Assembly: GCA_965216605.1 (NCBI GenBank)
Contig: CBDCGG010000002.1
Coordinates: forward strand, 1,302,001-1,366,000
Reading direction: 5' to 3'
Length of the DNA: 64,000 nt
From: JABAAW01 sp965216605
Lineage (GTDB): Bacteria; Pseudomonadota; Alphaproteobacteria; JABAAW01
This document shows, one piece after another, positions 44,772 to 53,096 of the stretch. Position numbers and translations under genes: made by a program. A model generated the notes under the pieces. It ran no database searches, had not been told where the DNA came from, and worked only from the letters and a program-made list of their open reading frames with translations. Position 1 is the stretch's first letter. Each line of letters opens with the position of its first letter.

Positions 44772-44801
44772 CGTTTGTCTGTCCGTTTTCTTTGGATTTT
44801 G

Positions 44802-45128
44802 TCAGCGTTGTTTTAGCGGTAGCGGCGGATCTTCGCCCTTCAAGGCATATACATAGCGCAAAATTTCAGCGACGGCGAGAAAGGCTTCGGTAGGAATCTC
44901 GCTGCCTGTTTCCACCTCTGCCAGCAGGTCGGATAGTTCGGGATTGCGCAGGACAGGAATATTGTATGACTCGGCTTGCTGCAAGATGGCTTCGGCGATG
45001 CCTCCCTCCCCCTTGGCGACGACGCGCGGTGCGGAGTCGGCATCCAAGGGCTTGTAGGCGAGGGCGACAGCGCGTCGCTGCGACGCGGAAGGCGAGGAGG
45101 AGGAGGGCGAGGAGGGCGATCTGTTCAT
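44802..45128 (-). CDS. FlhB C-terminal-like protein
   Basis: A 108-residue protein resembling only the cytoplasmic end of FlhB: AVALAYKPLDADSAPRVVAKGEGGIAEAILQQAESYNIPVLRNPELSDLLAEV. The membrane part and the NPTH autocleavage site are absent. Such FlhB-like (FhlX/YlqH type) proteins are encoded beside flagellar export genes and can partly replace the FlhB C terminus in export switching. The N terminus is a Ser/Pro tail. Its start overlaps the histidine kinase stop by four bases. Confidence 0.85.
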   Translation of the reverse strand: MNRSPSSPSSSSPSASQRRAVALAYKPLDADSAPRVVAKGEGGIAEAILQQAESYNIPVLRNPELSDLLAEVETGSEIPTEAFLAVAEILRYVYALKGEDPPLPLKQR

Positions 45129-46615
45129 GCGTCTTGTTCTATTGTCAAAGCGCGTTTTTTTGGCGCTGCACCGAGGGCGACGGGAAAGACGCAGTGGAAG
45201 GTTGTGCCGTTGGCGTTGCTTTGCGCGAGGGTGAGGCTTCCGTTGTGCTGCTTGATCAGTTCCTGCGAGATGGAGAGTCCAAGCCCGCTTCCCCCCACCT
45301 TGCTACTGGGAGCGAAGGGCTTGAAGAGCGAGTGTTTGGCTTGTGTCGGGAGTCCAGGTCCGTCGTCGACGATATCGATGTGGACATTTTTTTTGTCGCC
45401 CTTGAGGATAATTCGCAAGTTTTGCGCGTGCGCCTCGATAGCATTCTGTCCCAAGTTACTGAGCGCGCGATAGAGCTCGTCGGCATCGCCTTGTATCGGG
45501 AGGGTGGGGGAGAGTTGGGTTGTCACTTTCGTGTTGTCTTTAGCGTGGAGTTGCAAGTCTGCGCCCAACGAGTGTAGCAGATTTTCCAAATTGACTCGTG
45601 TGAGGAAGATGGTTTTTTTGTCTTCGCGCACATAAGCCAGCAGCTGTCCGCACAGCGCGATCGCGCGTTCCAACGCAGATTCGAAGAGGCGCATTTTGCT
45701 CCGTATCTTGGGGTCTTGTGCCTTGTGCAAGGCTTCGCCTGCCATGAGGGCGGTCGAGAGCAAGCCTTTCAGATCGTGGTTGATCTTCGACACAGCTCCG
45801 CCCAAGGCGGCGAGGTGCTGGTATTGCTTGATGCTGATGCGATAGACAACTTGCAAGCGTGTGATCTCGCGTTGCAGGAAGCCTATTTCGTCGGCGCGAT
45901 CAGAGGCGATCAGCATCGTCATAAGGTTGCCGGGGTCGTCGGTAAAGCGATGGATGGCGTGGACGGTATCGGCTAGGGGTACGACGAAAACTTGACGGAA
46001 CCACAAGACCAACGCTACCAGCGTTGTAAGTGCCAAGAGTGCCGTGATAACAAGATTCAGCCGCCAAGTTTTTTGCCAAGTCTTCTGCAAAGTCTTCTGC
46101 AAAGTTTGGAGCATCGCGTTCGAGTTAGAACCCAGCAGTAGAGCTTGCTGGGTCTTGCTATCGATCAGCAGCAGTTGTCGATCGGGCTTGAACGAGGGAG
46201 CGTAGAAGGCTTTGTATGTCCAAGATTTTTTTAGTCCCAGCGTTGGCGTTTCGCGGTGTTCTGCGCGTAGCGTTGCGAGCGGTTGCAGCGAGCCGAGCCG
46301 TTGTTGTTCTTGCCATAGGGAAAGGTAGAAGGCTTGGCGGTTGTTGGCGGAGACGAGCAGGGTTGTCGTTGCAAACGAGAGCAGCAGGCAGAAGGATACG
46401 AAGAGGGCGAACTTGTTGCCGAGATGGCGTTGGCGTTGGGATTTTTTTTGCTCGACAAAAATGTGTCGCTTTTTGCGACGGAAGAGGTGGGAGAGGAAAT
46501 CGGGAAAATGCGGCGAGTGCTGCAGTCCTGTCGGAAAGGCTGGCTTAACGGCAGATTCGCGAGGAGGCGACGACTTCCTCTTCGAGTTGTCGGCGGAGGG
46601 GGGGAGAGAAGACAT
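45125..46615 (-). CDS. Membrane sensor histidine kinase with HAMP domain
   Basis: A 496-residue kinase. Two membrane helices (about 68-89 and 187-207) bracket a sensor segment of about 95 residues of unknown ligand. A HAMP-like region (208-262) follows. The phosphoacceptor is His280 in KINHDLKG. The ATPase boxes are intact: N box LSNLGQNAIEA, G1 DDGPGLP, G2 GSGLGLS. No response regulator is adjacent. It heads an eight-gene minus-strand run with flagellar export genes, which suggests but does not prove a role in flagellar control. Confidence 0.88.
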   Translation of the reverse strand: MSSLPPSADNSKRKSSPPRESAVKPAFPTGLQHSPHFPDFLSHLFRRKKRHIFVEQKKSQRQRHLGNKFALFVSFCLLLSFATTTLLVSANNRQAFYLSLWQEQQRLGSLQPLATLRAEHRETPTLGLKKSWTYKAFYAPSFKPDRQLLLIDSKTQQALLLGSNSNAMLQTLQKTLQKTWQKTWRLNLVITALLALTTLVALVLWFRQVFVVPLADTVHAIHRFTDDPGNLMTMLIASDRADEIGFLQREITRLQVVYRISIKQYQHLAALGGAVSKINHDLKGLLSTALMAGEALHKAQDPKIRSKMRLFESALERAIALCGQLLAYVREDKKTIFLTRVNLENLLHSLGADLQLHAKDNTKVTTQLSPTLPIQGDADELYRALSNLGQNAIEAHAQNLRIILKGDKKNVHIDIVDDGPGLPTQAKHSLFKPFAPSSKVGGSGLGLSISQELIKQHNGSLTLAQSNANGTTFHCVFPVALGAAPKKRALTIEQDA

Positions 46616-46667
46616 TGTAGGATGACACTATGCTTGAAAAAAATGCCTGAAAAAATGCCCAAAAAAA

Positions 46668-46740
46668 TGCCCAGGGGCGGAATCGAACCACCGACACGAG
46701 GATCTTCAATCCCCTGCTCTACCGACTGAGCTACCTGGGC
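46668..46740 (-). tRNA. tRNA-Phe (anticodon GAA)
   Basis: On the minus strand a 73-base cloverleaf with acceptor GCCCAGG/CCTGGGC, D loop AGTCGGTAGA, anticodon arm GGGGATTGAAGATCCTC and T loop TTCGATTC. CCA is not encoded. The 3' flank consists of three T-runs separated by GGGCA or CAGGCA (46635-46667), which could serve as terminator. Confidence 0.97.
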
Positions 46741-46887
46741 TTATTGTGGGGAGGGTTGTTTGAAGTGTATGACTTTGAATTAAGTTGTAGTCTGGACGGG
46801 GGAGAATGTCTAGCGATTTCTTGGGCGAGCGCGCATCTTTAAAAAGCGCAAGCAAGCAGAGGTAGACAAACACAAACTCTCTACCGC

Positions 46888-47707
46888 CTATCCGCGCCGC
46901 GCCAACGCCAAGGCAACAGCAACAGCATTAGAAACATTAAGGCTCTCTATATTGTCATCGTTACCACTCCCCCCATCCCTACCCCCCTCGATTCGCGTAA
47001 CAAGGTCGCAGTGCTCCCGCACCAACCTTCGCAACCCACTCCCCTCCGCCCCAAAAACAAGCACCCTATGCTCGGCAGATAATATAATTTTTTGTGCCTT
47101 GTTGTCCTCGCCTCGTGCATCCTCAAACTGCGCGTCGAAGGCGATTCTGCTCCAGCCTTTCTTTCCTAGCAGCGTGAGAGATTGGGCGAGATTCGCATAA
47201 AGGATAGGAATTGTCTCCAACGCACCGCAGGCAGCCTTGGCGATAGAGGCACTCTCTTGAGGAGCATGCCCGTTCGCAAGCAGAAGAGCCTGCGCGTTGA
47301 AGAAGTGCGCGCTCCGCAAGATGGCACCGATATTGTGCGGGATCTTGAACGCGGTCGAGCATGACGAGCGTCGTCGTTTTTTTCTCGCCCAAACTATCGA
47401 TGAGGCTCGCTAAGGATTGCGAAGGCAGAGGGCTGCATTTCAAAGAGAGGGATTGGTGGCTCGTGTCGAATCTGTGGAGCTTGTCGATGGCTTGTCTCTC
47501 GACTAGCGTTGCTTGCGCGAGCCGCTTTTGTGCAAGGTGCGAGGCGGGATATCGTTCGAGCAAGGAGGCAAGCGTTGCTAGTGCTTGCTCTGTGGCGAGG
47601 AGGGGAAGGCAGGTGCGATTGGGATTGGCGAGCGCGGCAGCTACGGGGTGCATGCCGTACATCCAATAGGAGGAGGACTTGTGCGACTTGTGGGGGCGTG
47701 CGGACAT
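46888..47707 (-). pseudogene. SpoU/TrmH family RNA 2'-O-methyltransferase, frameshifted
   Basis: The N-terminal part (47707 to about 47340) reads MSARPHKS, YWMYGMHPVAAALANPNRTCL, a substrate-binding domain, then VMLDRVQDP. The catalytic SpoU part (frame to 46888) reads ILRSAHFFNAQ, ETIPI, VLVFGAEGSGLR and SLNVSNAVAVALALA. The two are in different frames. The break is in GATCCCGCACAATATC: removal of one C from the CCC at 47339-47341 restores DPHNIGAILRSA, the family motif. So there is a single-base insertion in a homopolymer, either a recent mutation, a slippage site or an assembly error. Otherwise all motifs are intact (RlmB-like 23S rRNA Gm2251 methyltransferase or relative). Confidence 0.88.
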
Positions 47708-47734
47708 GATGGCGGTATTGTGTAGCTAGCGCGG

Positions 47735-47812
47735 GTTGCAAGCAACGCGCATCGCAAAGCAGACACGGGCTTGGTAAGCAGCTCCTGTGACGCTTTGCAT
47801 CCATCTTCTCGT
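47735..47812 (+). repeat. Fragment of the dispersed repeat, copy R4
   Basis: It shares GCAAGCAACGCGC with copy R7, GACACGGGCTT with the left end of R3, and AAGCAGCTCCTGTGA with the right end of R3. The palindromic middle is missing, so only the two ends remain. It lies between the divergent methyltransferase and flbT genes. Confidence 0.6.
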
Positions 47813-47829
47813 CGTGCTATCCTTTGCTT

Positions 47830-48315
47830 ATGCCCCTCCGCCTCAAACTGCCGCACGGCGACCGCATCATCGTCAATGGAGCTGTTATGGAAAACGGCGG
47901 CGAAGCAGCTATGCTCGTCTTCCATAACCACGCCGACATCATGCGTCGTAAGGAAATCATGCAAGAATCCGACGCGCTCTCCCCGTCGCGGCGCGTCTAC
48001 TATGCTTTGCAATGCGCCTACATCTTTGAACAAAAACGAGCTTCCTATTTGGAAATTTTCGAACGCTACCTCTGTGAATACGAAAAAGCTGCTCCTTCCT
48101 CTGCGCCCATCGCAGAAAACCTGCGAGCAAGCTTGGAGATTAATAAAATCTACCTTGCGCTCAAAGAATGTCGCAAACTCATCAAGCACGAAAGCGACAT
48201 CCTCGCGCTGTCCGAACTGCAACAGGAAATTCCGTCCGCAACCCCGTCCGCAACCCCGTCCGAACAATCCACTTCTTCTCTAACGAATCTAACGAAGGAA
48301 GACGATGCCTCCTGA
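47830..48315 (+). CDS. flbT: Flagellin regulator FlbT
   Basis: FlbT binds flagellin mRNA and limits or promotes its translation in alphaproteobacteria. The ATG at 47830 gives the standard start MPLRLKLPHGDRIIVNGAVMENG, followed by MRRKEIMQESDALSPSRRVYYALQ, all family hallmarks. The 161-residue protein has an extra Ser/Thr/Pro repeat near the end (PSATPSATPS). FlaF, its usual partner, is not adjacent. Its end overlaps bolA by 11 bases. Confidence 0.93.
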   Translation: MPLRLKLPHGDRIIVNGAVMENGGEAAMLVFHNHADIMRRKEIMQESDALSPSRRVYYALQCAYIFEQKRASYLEIFERYLCEYEKAAPSSAPIAENLRASLEINKIYLALKECRKLIKHESDILALSELQQEIPSATPSATPSEQSTSSLTNLTKEDDAS

Positions 48316-48607
48316 TACCTCCGATGTGGGTCCTATCGAGCGGCGGTTGCGCCAAAAAATCGAGGCGACATTTGCGCCCGAAGAATGCTCGATTGCAAAC
48401 GACTCTCCGGCGCACCAAGGACACGCAGGCGCAGAAGATGCTGCGAACAAGGGAGAGAGTCATTTCTCGATATTTATCGTATCGAAGCATTTCGAGGGAC
48501 GCTCTCGCTTGGAGCGAAACCGAGCCGTCCATCACTGTCTTGCCGAGGAGATGAAAGGAATCCATGCGCTCGTGCTTGCGTTGAAAACACCACAAGAAGT
48601 TTTGTAG
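48305..48607 (+). CDS. bolA: BolA family protein
   Basis: A 100-residue protein with the BolA fold: the N-terminal helix IERRLRQKIEATFAP, the segment DSPAHQGHAG, then ESHFSIFIVSKHFEGRSRLERNRAVHHCLAEEM and IHALVLALKTPQE. BolA proteins pair with monothiol glutaredoxins in iron handling or act as regulators. The conserved Cys/His in HHCL is present. It overlaps flbT and lies 18 bases before the csaA-like gene. Confidence 0.93.
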   Translation: MPPDTSDVGPIERRLRQKIEATFAPEECSIANDSPAHQGHAGAEDAANKGESHFSIFIVSKHFEGRSRLERNRAVHHCLAEEMKGIHALVLALKTPQEVL

Positions 48608-48625
48608 CGAGGTTGCATCGCAAGT

Positions 48626-48982
48626 ATGACGAATTCTCCTATCAAGGCATCGGTTGATTTCTCGACTTTCGAGGCATTGGATATTCGCATCGGGCGTGTT
48701 GTTGCTTGCGAGGCATTGGCGGAGGCTCGTAAGCCTGCCTATGTTTTGACGATAGACTTCGGCGCGCCTGTGGGTTTGTTGCGCAGTTCGGCGCAGATTA
48801 CGGCGGTGTATGCGTGTGAGGATGTGGTGGGTTGTCTAGTTGTGGCGGTCGTCAATTTTCCTAGCAAGCGAATTGCTTCGCTAGAGAGCAGGTGTCTTGT
48901 ATTGGGGGTTCCTAATGAAGAGGGTGAGGTTGTTTTGTTGCGTCCTGAGCGTTTTGTTTCTGAGGGGGTTCGAGTATTTTGA
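48626..48982 (+). CDS. csaA: CsaA-type tRNA-binding domain protein
   Basis: A 118-residue stand-alone OB-fold tRNA-binding domain, as at the end of methionyl-tRNA synthetase. Motifs are FEALDIRIGRVVACEAL, ARKPAYVLTIDFG, RSSAQITAVY, and SRCLVLGVPNEEGEVVLLRPE. CsaA is described as an export-related chaperone and tRNA binder in Bacillus; the role in alphaproteobacteria is less clear. Confidence 0.9.
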   Translation: MTNSPIKASVDFSTFEALDIRIGRVVACEALAEARKPAYVLTIDFGAPVGLLRSSAQITAVYACEDVVGCLVVAVVNFPSKRIASLESRCLVLGVPNEEGEVVLLRPERFVSEGVRVF

Positions 48983-48994
48983 GCGAGGTGTGTT

Positions 48995-49291
48995 ATGGCG
49001 AAAGAGCGTTATAAAAAAAAGAGGGTCGGGGGGAGAGTTGAGGGCGTTAGGGAGCGTCGTGAGCGATTGTTGCGCGAGCGTGCTTTGCGTGATTTGGAGG
49101 GTTTGAAGCATGAGGGCGGGGGGTTCGGGGGTGGATGGACGCATTCGGCGTTAGTCCGTTCGTTGTTGCGTACGCGTAGTGATAGGGATGATTTCACGAC
49201 GGGGTTGCGGAGGATTGTTGTGGGGTTGCGGATTGTGGCGTTTGTGTTGTTGAGCGTGTGGTTTTTGTGGGTACTGGCGGACAGGGGATAG
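48995..49291 (+). CDS. Small basic protein with one membrane helix, unknown function
   Basis: I do not recognise this 98-residue protein. The first 48 residues are very rich in Arg, Lys and Gly (RERRERLLRERALRDLEG), a short linker follows, and residues 76-94 form a membrane helix near the C terminus. It starts 12 bases after the csaA-like gene on the same strand, so cotranslation is plausible. DNA in this stretch is G-rich on the coding strand. Confidence 0.55.
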   Translation: MAKERYKKKRVGGRVEGVRERRERLLRERALRDLEGLKHEGGGFGGGWTHSALVRSLLRTRSDRDDFTTGLRRIVVGLRIVAFVLLSVWFLWVLADRG

Positions 49292-49600
49292 ATGAGAGGC
49301 ACGGGCTTTTTGTATTGACGCGAGCTACGGCAAGGCAACATCGCGTGCATTGTAGCGCGCGTCGTTTAGCTCGTCAAAACGCAAGTCCGCGCTTTTTGGG
49401 ACGCTACCGCTATCTGTTACAAAAGACCCCGCGTTAGCGGAGCGCCATAAACGGCTTGCCGTGTGCGTCCATGTATGTTGCGCCGCGCTTTCCCGCACGA
49501 GCGAAGCGCAAGTGCGTAGCCTCTTATTCAAAAGCGCGAAATGCCTCAAACAACCCTCACTCGCAACATGAAAAGAGTTTCGTTGTACACTAAAAACCCA
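49292..49600 (+). repeat. Dispersed palindromic repeat, copy R5
   Basis: It begins with GCACGGGCTTTTTGTATTGACG, contains GCGCGTCGTTTAGCTCGTC (shared with R7), AAAGACCCCGCGTTAGCGG, ACGGCTTGCCGTGTGCGTCC, GCGAAGCGCAAGTGCGTAGC and CTCTTATTCAAAAGCGCG, and ends with ACTCGCAACATG. The order follows the other copies, with a different central insert. No gene is seen before tRNA-Ala. Confidence 0.8.
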
Positions 49601-49620
49601 TGCTACGCTCGCCAAAACAC

Positions 49621-49693
49621 GGGGCTGTAGCTCAGTTGGCAGAGTGCCTGCCTTGCACGCAGGAGGCCGTCGGTTCGAACCCGTCCAGCTCCA
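49621..49693 (+). tRNA. tRNA-Ala (anticodon TGC)
   Basis: A 73-base cloverleaf: acceptor GGGGCTG/CAGCTCC with discriminator A, anticodon arm CCTGCCTTGCACGCAGG with TGC. The T stem GTCGG/CCGTC contains one T-T mismatch. CCA is not encoded. Confidence 0.95.
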
Positions 49694-49717
49694 TTCCATC
49701 CTCCCCAAAAATTCCCG

Positions 49718-50863
49718 ATGCGCCAACTCAGACATCTTGCCATCACCCTCCGCAAACCCGACGACTTCCATCTCCATCTGCGCGACGGAAAACTGCTCGA
49801 AGCCGTCCTCCCCCATTCCGCACAAACCTTCGCGCGAACCCTCGTCATGCCCAATCTCGCCAACCCCATCCTCAACGCCCAACAAGCTACCGCCTATAAA
49901 AAAATCATCCTCCAAAAATACCAACAATTCCAATCCCTGCCAAATACCCCCTCACCATTCCTCCCCCTCATGACAATCTTCCTCACCGAAGAAACAACCC
50001 TACAAGATTTTTACCTTAAAGATTTTTACCCCGAAGACTCCGAGCGCACAGCCCCCCCAACAGCACCTCCTCTAGAACGAAGCGTATTCGCAGCCAAACT
50101 CTACTTCGCTACCGCCACAACAAACACAAAACACGGCGTGAAAGACCTATCCAAACTCTTCCCCCTTTTCGAACAAATGGAGAAACACAACCTCCCCCTC
50201 TCCATCCACGGCGAGATTGCCGATGACACAACCGATGTCTTCGACCGCGAAAAACGGTTCATCGACAAATACCTAGAACCCCTCATCGCACGCTTTCCCG
50301 CCCTCCGCATCACCCTTGAGCATATCTCTACAAAAGAAGCCGTAGATTTCGTCAGAGACAAAGCACACTCCAACAAACTCGCCGCGACCATCACCCCCCA
50401 CCACCTGTTGTTGAACCGCAATGACCTGCTAGGATCAGGATTGCGTCCGCACTACTATTGCCTTCCCATCGTTAAACGAGAAAAAGACCGCCTCGCGCTC
50501 CTCGACGCTGCACAAAGTGGCGAGCGATGCTTTTTTCTAGGCACAGACTCCGCCCCCCACACACGCTCGCAAAAACAAGCCGCCTGCGGTTGCGCCGGAA
50601 TTTTCAACGCCCCCTACGCCATCGAGTGCGTCTTCGCTGCCCTTAAGTACAACACGCCCTCCGAGTTTGAATGCCTCGAACGCTTCACCTCCGAAAACGG
50701 CGCAATCTTCCACGACCTGCCGCTCAACGAAAAAAGCATCAAACTCGTCAAACAAACCAAACCCTACCTCTCAAGCCTTCCCGTTGCAGACGAGGACATC
50801 ATCGTCTTCACGCCTCCCAATCCCCAAAACGATACGGAAGCGTTGCGGGTTTTAAGGGGATAA
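49718..50863 (+). CDS. pyrC: Dihydroorotase (class II)
   Basis: A zinc amidohydrolase that closes carbamoyl-aspartate to dihydroorotate in pyrimidine synthesis. The 381-residue protein shows the metal ligands HLHLRDG, the carbamylated lysine in VFAAKLYF, HGE, LEHIST, and the catalytic Asp in GTDSAPH. A variable insert (about residues 88-125, TEETTLQDFYLKDFYPEDSER) makes it longer than the usual 345 residues. It lies 24 bases after tRNA-Ala and 52 before pyrE. Confidence 0.96.
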   Translation: MRQLRHLAITLRKPDDFHLHLRDGKLLEAVLPHSAQTFARTLVMPNLANPILNAQQATAYKKIILQKYQQFQSLPNTPSPFLPLMTIFLTEETTLQDFYLKDFYPEDSERTAPPTAPPLERSVFAAKLYFATATTNTKHGVKDLSKLFPLFEQMEKHNLPLSIHGEIADDTTDVFDREKRFIDKYLEPLIARFPALRITLEHISTKEAVDFVRDKAHSNKLAATITPHHLLLNRNDLLGSGLRPHYYCLPIVKREKDRLALLDAAQSGERCFFLGTDSAPHTRSQKQAACGCAGIFNAPYAIECVFAALKYNTPSEFECLERFTSENGAIFHDLPLNEKSIKLVKQTKPYLSSLPVADEDIIVFTPPNPQNDTEALRVLRG

Positions 50864-50915
50864 GCCCGACCAAGAGCTTGACGAGCAAGCGCGCGTCGTG
50901 CAAAGTGGCTCCACG

Positions 50916-51680
50916 ATGAGCGAAATGCTAGCCGATTCTGAAAAGACAGCGAGTGCACCTCGCTTGAACGGAGAAAAACATCCGCTCGCAATGCAATCCT
51001 CCGTGAGCGCGGTGGCGCGTAAAAAGCTGGCAAGCGATACGGTCGAGCGTCTCTTACGCATCCAAGCCGTCAATTTCAAGGGGGAGCCTTACTTCACCCT
51101 CACCTCCGGCAAGAAAAGTCCTGTCTATGTGGATTGCCGCAAAATCATCTCCTACCCCGACATAGCCTCCTTCATCACCAACTCCGCCTGCCGCTTGCTC
51201 GCGCACAAGGACTTCGACGCAGTCGCAGGCGGCGAAACAGCAGGCATCCCCTTCGCAGCGTGGATTGCCGCCAAAATGAACAAACCCATGCTCTATGTGC
51301 GCAAAAAACCCAAGGGTTTCGGACTCGGAGCAAGAATCGAAGGCGTGATGCCTAATAGTCAGGGTGGCGCAGAAAAGAAACCGCGCGTCCTGCTCGTCGA
51401 AGACCACGCAACCGACGGAAAAAGTAAAATCTCCTTCGTAGAAGCCCTGCGCGAAGCAGGAGCAACCTGCAACGATGCCTTCGTCGTCTTCTACTACGAT
51501 ATCTTTCCCGAAGCCGCCAAAGCCCTGTCCGATAAAAAAATTACCTTGCACGCGCTCGCTACATGGCGCGACGCGCTTGCAACCGCAGAGCAAAAAGGAC
51601 TCCTCGATTCTCCCGACACCGCGCGCGATGTCAAAGCCTTCCTCGATAATCCAACCCAGTGGCAACAGGCGCACACATAA
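50916..51680 (+). CDS. pyrE: Orotate phosphoribosyltransferase
   Basis: It joins orotate and PRPP to give OMP, the step after dihydroorotate oxidation. Motifs are YFTLTSGKKSPVYVDCR, GGETAGIPFAAWIA, YVRKKPKGFG and the PRPP loop VLLVEDHATDGKSK. The start is uncertain: in-frame GTG at 50898 and ATGs at 50916, 50925 and 50991 all lack a clear ribosome binding site; the conserved part begins near residue 40 of the form given. It follows pyrC as an evident functional pair. Confidence 0.94.
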   Translation: MSEMLADSEKTASAPRLNGEKHPLAMQSSVSAVARKKLASDTVERLLRIQAVNFKGEPYFTLTSGKKSPVYVDCRKIISYPDIASFITNSACRLLAHKDFDAVAGGETAGIPFAAWIAAKMNKPMLYVRKKPKGFGLGARIEGVMPNSQGGAEKKPRVLLVEDHATDGKSKISFVEALREAGATCNDAFVVFYYDIFPEAAKALSDKKITLHALATWRDALATAEQKGLLDSPDTARDVKAFLDNPTQWQQAHT

Positions 51681-51705
51681 AAACTTTAAGCTGCCTCTTC
51701 GTGGC

Positions 51706-53022
51706 TCACCCCTTTTCCTCAGAACTCGGCATGGTGGGCATGGTGCGAATATGCACATCTTGCTGCGGATAAGGAAACTCGATACCCGCATCCTTGAACT
51801 TGTGCCAAATGGAAAAGAGCAACTCGCTGCGCGGCTGGAAGATGTTCAAGTCGATGCGCTTGAACCAAAAGCGCAACTCGAAAATCACGGCGCTGTCGCC
51901 GAACTCGGTGAGAAAACAGAAGGGCGGAGGATCCTTGGTGATGCTGTCGTGCTCGCTCGCCGCCTCCAACATTAGCTTTTGCGCCAATACCAAGTCGCTG
52001 CCGTAGGCGACGCCGATACGGACAATCCATCGCGCGCGCTTGTGCGAGTAAGTCCAGTTGATAACACGCTTTGAGATGAACTCTTCGTTGGGAATAAAAA
52101 TTTCCTTGCCGTCGAAGGTCTCGACCAAAGTGTAGCGCGCCTGCGTCTTCTTGATCGCACCCCAGCTGCCGTCCTCGAGCTCGACGATGTCCTCAGGCTT
52201 CAGCGTCTCCTCCATGAGCATGATGATGCCGCTGATGAGATTGGCGGCGATACGCTGAATGCCAAAGCCGACCCCGATCCCCACAGCACCGCTGAACACC
52301 GTCAGCGATGCCAGAGGTACCCCGATGATGTTCAAAAGCCACAGCGCAAAAATGAGATAAAGAAAAATCTGAAAGAACTTTATCGCCAAAGAGCGCAACG
52401 AAGGACGAATGAAATCGGCGCGCGCAATGCTGTCTTCGGCGACAAGCAAGATCTTCTTCGCTCCCCAAAACAGCAGTACAGCGATGACAAGCGATTTGAC
52501 GATGCGATAGAACGATATCGAAACGTTGCCGAATTGGAAAGTCCATCCATCCAAAATGCGCACAAAATCGTCCAACAGCGCATGGTTGAGCAATACCGCC
52601 AAGGGCAAGACGACCAACAGAATCAGCCACACCGCCACCGCGCGGCGAAAAAGAATCAAGAAAACATGCGCGACAATCCAAGCGAACAAAAAATTCTGCG
52701 TGTAGAAAAACACCTGACTCCCCATACCCAAGACATTCGCGGCAAAAGGACGCAGCAACGACAGCGAAAGCACCATGAGCAGGACAGGAAAAATTTTAAA
52801 ACTTCGCAGAAAAAAATCCTTGTTGAAAAAGACTTGCCGCCGCTGTACGATGGGGGAAAGGTATCCTTGCAGAATTTTTCCGATCATGAAGGACACGACC
52901 AACACGCCGCCAAGCAACATCGCTTCAGAAGCGCTCGTCTCGAATTTTGGCAAGATCGTCCTTGCAAAGCGTGTAAGCAAGTCTATAAGCAAGCGTATGA
53001 GGAAATCTTCTGGCATGTGCAT
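51706..53022 (-). CDS. Mechanosensitive channel of the MscS family
   Basis: A 438-residue membrane protein with about five helices. The pore helix and beta domain of MscS are clear: VFSGAVGIGVGFGIQRIAANLISGIIMLMEETLKPEDIVELEDGSWGAIKKTQARYT and FIPNEEFISKRVINWTYSH. The N terminus has more helices than E. coli MscS, as in longer family members. It would release solutes on osmotic downshock. It is convergent with pyrE, 25 bases apart, and divergent from galE. Confidence 0.93.
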   Translation of the reverse strand: MHMPEDFLIRLLIDLLTRFARTILPKFETSASEAMLLGGVLVVSFMIGKILQGYLSPIVQRRQVFFNKDFFLRSFKIFPVLLMVLSLSLLRPFAANVLGMGSQVFFYTQNFLFAWIVAHVFLILFRRAVAVWLILLVVLPLAVLLNHALLDDFVRILDGWTFQFGNVSISFYRIVKSLVIAVLLFWGAKKILLVAEDSIARADFIRPSLRSLAIKFFQIFLYLIFALWLLNIIGVPLASLTVFSGAVGIGVGFGIQRIAANLISGIIMLMEETLKPEDIVELEDGSWGAIKKTQARYTLVETFDGKEIFIPNEEFISKRVINWTYSHKRARWIVRIGVAYGSDLVLAQKLMLEAASEHDSITKDPPPFCFLTEFGDSAVIFELRFWFKRIDLNIFQPRSELLFSIWHKFKDAGIEFPYPQQDVHIRTMPTMPSSEEKG

Positions 53023-53096
53023 GCCTTCTATTCTAGCCTTTTTGCCAACATCTTGTAGCCGAATCTTGTTTTCCGTTTTTTTCCTCGTTTGATATT

